A stretch of DNA of 64,000 bases. Origin: Marinomonas hwangdonensis. GTDB lineage: Bacteria; Pseudomonadota; Gammaproteobacteria; Pseudomonadales; Marinomonadaceae. Made by a program: the position numbers and the translations under genes. Positions 63,795 through 64,000 of this stretch are shown piece after piece. Numbering within the stretch: position 1 is the stretch's first letter; each line of letters starts with the position of its first letter. Below the pieces are notes generated by a model. That model did not search any database. It was not told the DNA's origin and saw only the letters and a list, made by a program, of their open reading frames with translations. The stretch covers positions 1 to 64,000 of the forward strand of contig NZ_RIZG01000013.1 in the NCBI RefSeq assembly GCF_003721245.1. The letters run 5' to 3'.

Positions 63795-64000
63795 ACTTAT
63801 ACTCCCTTTTGATCTATCTCAAGAAGAAACCAAAACATCAAATTCTATAAAAAAACACATCAAATTCAATCTCAGTAGAAAATACAAAAACTCAGCACTA
63901 AAAATACGCTTAACAAATTTGTTAAAGTACAAAACTGAATTTTTTAACTTTCGTGACTAATGAGTTTAAACTAAAACACGGATCTTGATTTAGATTAAAA
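63795..64000. other. Upstream region of the RbsR-like gene
   Basis: AT-rich, no gene seen before the window edge. It should contain the promoter of the regulator gene; no distinct box was recognised. Confidence 0.3.

Overview
The window looks like chromosomal DNA of a marine gammaproteobacterium, most likely Marinomonas or a close Oceanospirillaceae relative. This is inferred from gene content and style (moderate GC, two ribose-type sugar ABC systems with LacI regulators, SoxR with an MFS pump, an N-type ATPase); no rRNA is present to confirm it.

Region 1 (1-6.1 kb) is an AT-rich accessory stretch. It holds a left-truncated PD-(D/E)XK nuclease-like gene, a DUF1127 remnant, a HEPN-motif protein, a membrane/coiled-coil protein, a DUF2971 protein, an ABM-domain protein, a RelE/RHH toxin-antitoxin pair and several short intergenic repeats and hairpins. 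Region 2 (6.1-10.9 kb) is xdhABC for purine oxidation.

Region 3 (11.1-28.8 kb) is the most interesting part: a catabolic locus that I cannot match to a described pathway. Reading leftwards on the minus strand it encodes a sugar-type binding protein, two permeases and an ATPase, a LacI regulator, an SDR dehydrogenase, an M24 (creatinase/aminopeptidase-fold) protein with one metal ligand changed to Cys, a Cys-less FmdB-like protein with a His-rich tail, and a complete 2-oxoacid dehydrogenase complex: E1 alpha, E1 beta, a lipoyl/E3-binding protein with a decayed acyltransferase domain, an aldehyde dehydrogenase, a free-standing E2 catalytic domain, and E3. Divergent from the transporter is an unusual regulator that fuses a winged-helix domain to a whole family-1 solute-binding domain. 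Palindromic operators mark both control points.

Region 4 (28.9-56.2 kb) resembles an energy-stress/fermentation island that is partly decaying. The cyclic beta-1,2-glucan synthase gene carries an in-frame TGA, a frameshift and a 36-bp tandem duplication. The arginine deiminase cluster is reduced to a truncated YfcC-type carrier, a stub of arcB and an arcC with an in-frame TAG. A second J-domain gene is truncated, and a phosphoketolase gene is collapsed to about 370 bp. Apparently intact are a PRC-barrel protein, MAPEG protein, VIT transporter, SoxR with its target operon, cbpAM, adhP, a Crp/Fnr regulator and the nine-gene N-ATPase operon atpDCQRBEFAG, which is flanked by a 17-bp near-identical direct repeat.

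Region 5 (56.4-63.8 kb) has a tRNA-Asp/Val/Asp cluster with its promoter, rsuA, and a second ribose-type operon (binding protein, DUF2291 lipoprotein, ATPase, permease, RbsD/FucU mutarotase) with an upstream LacI regulator gene and a long palindromic operator.
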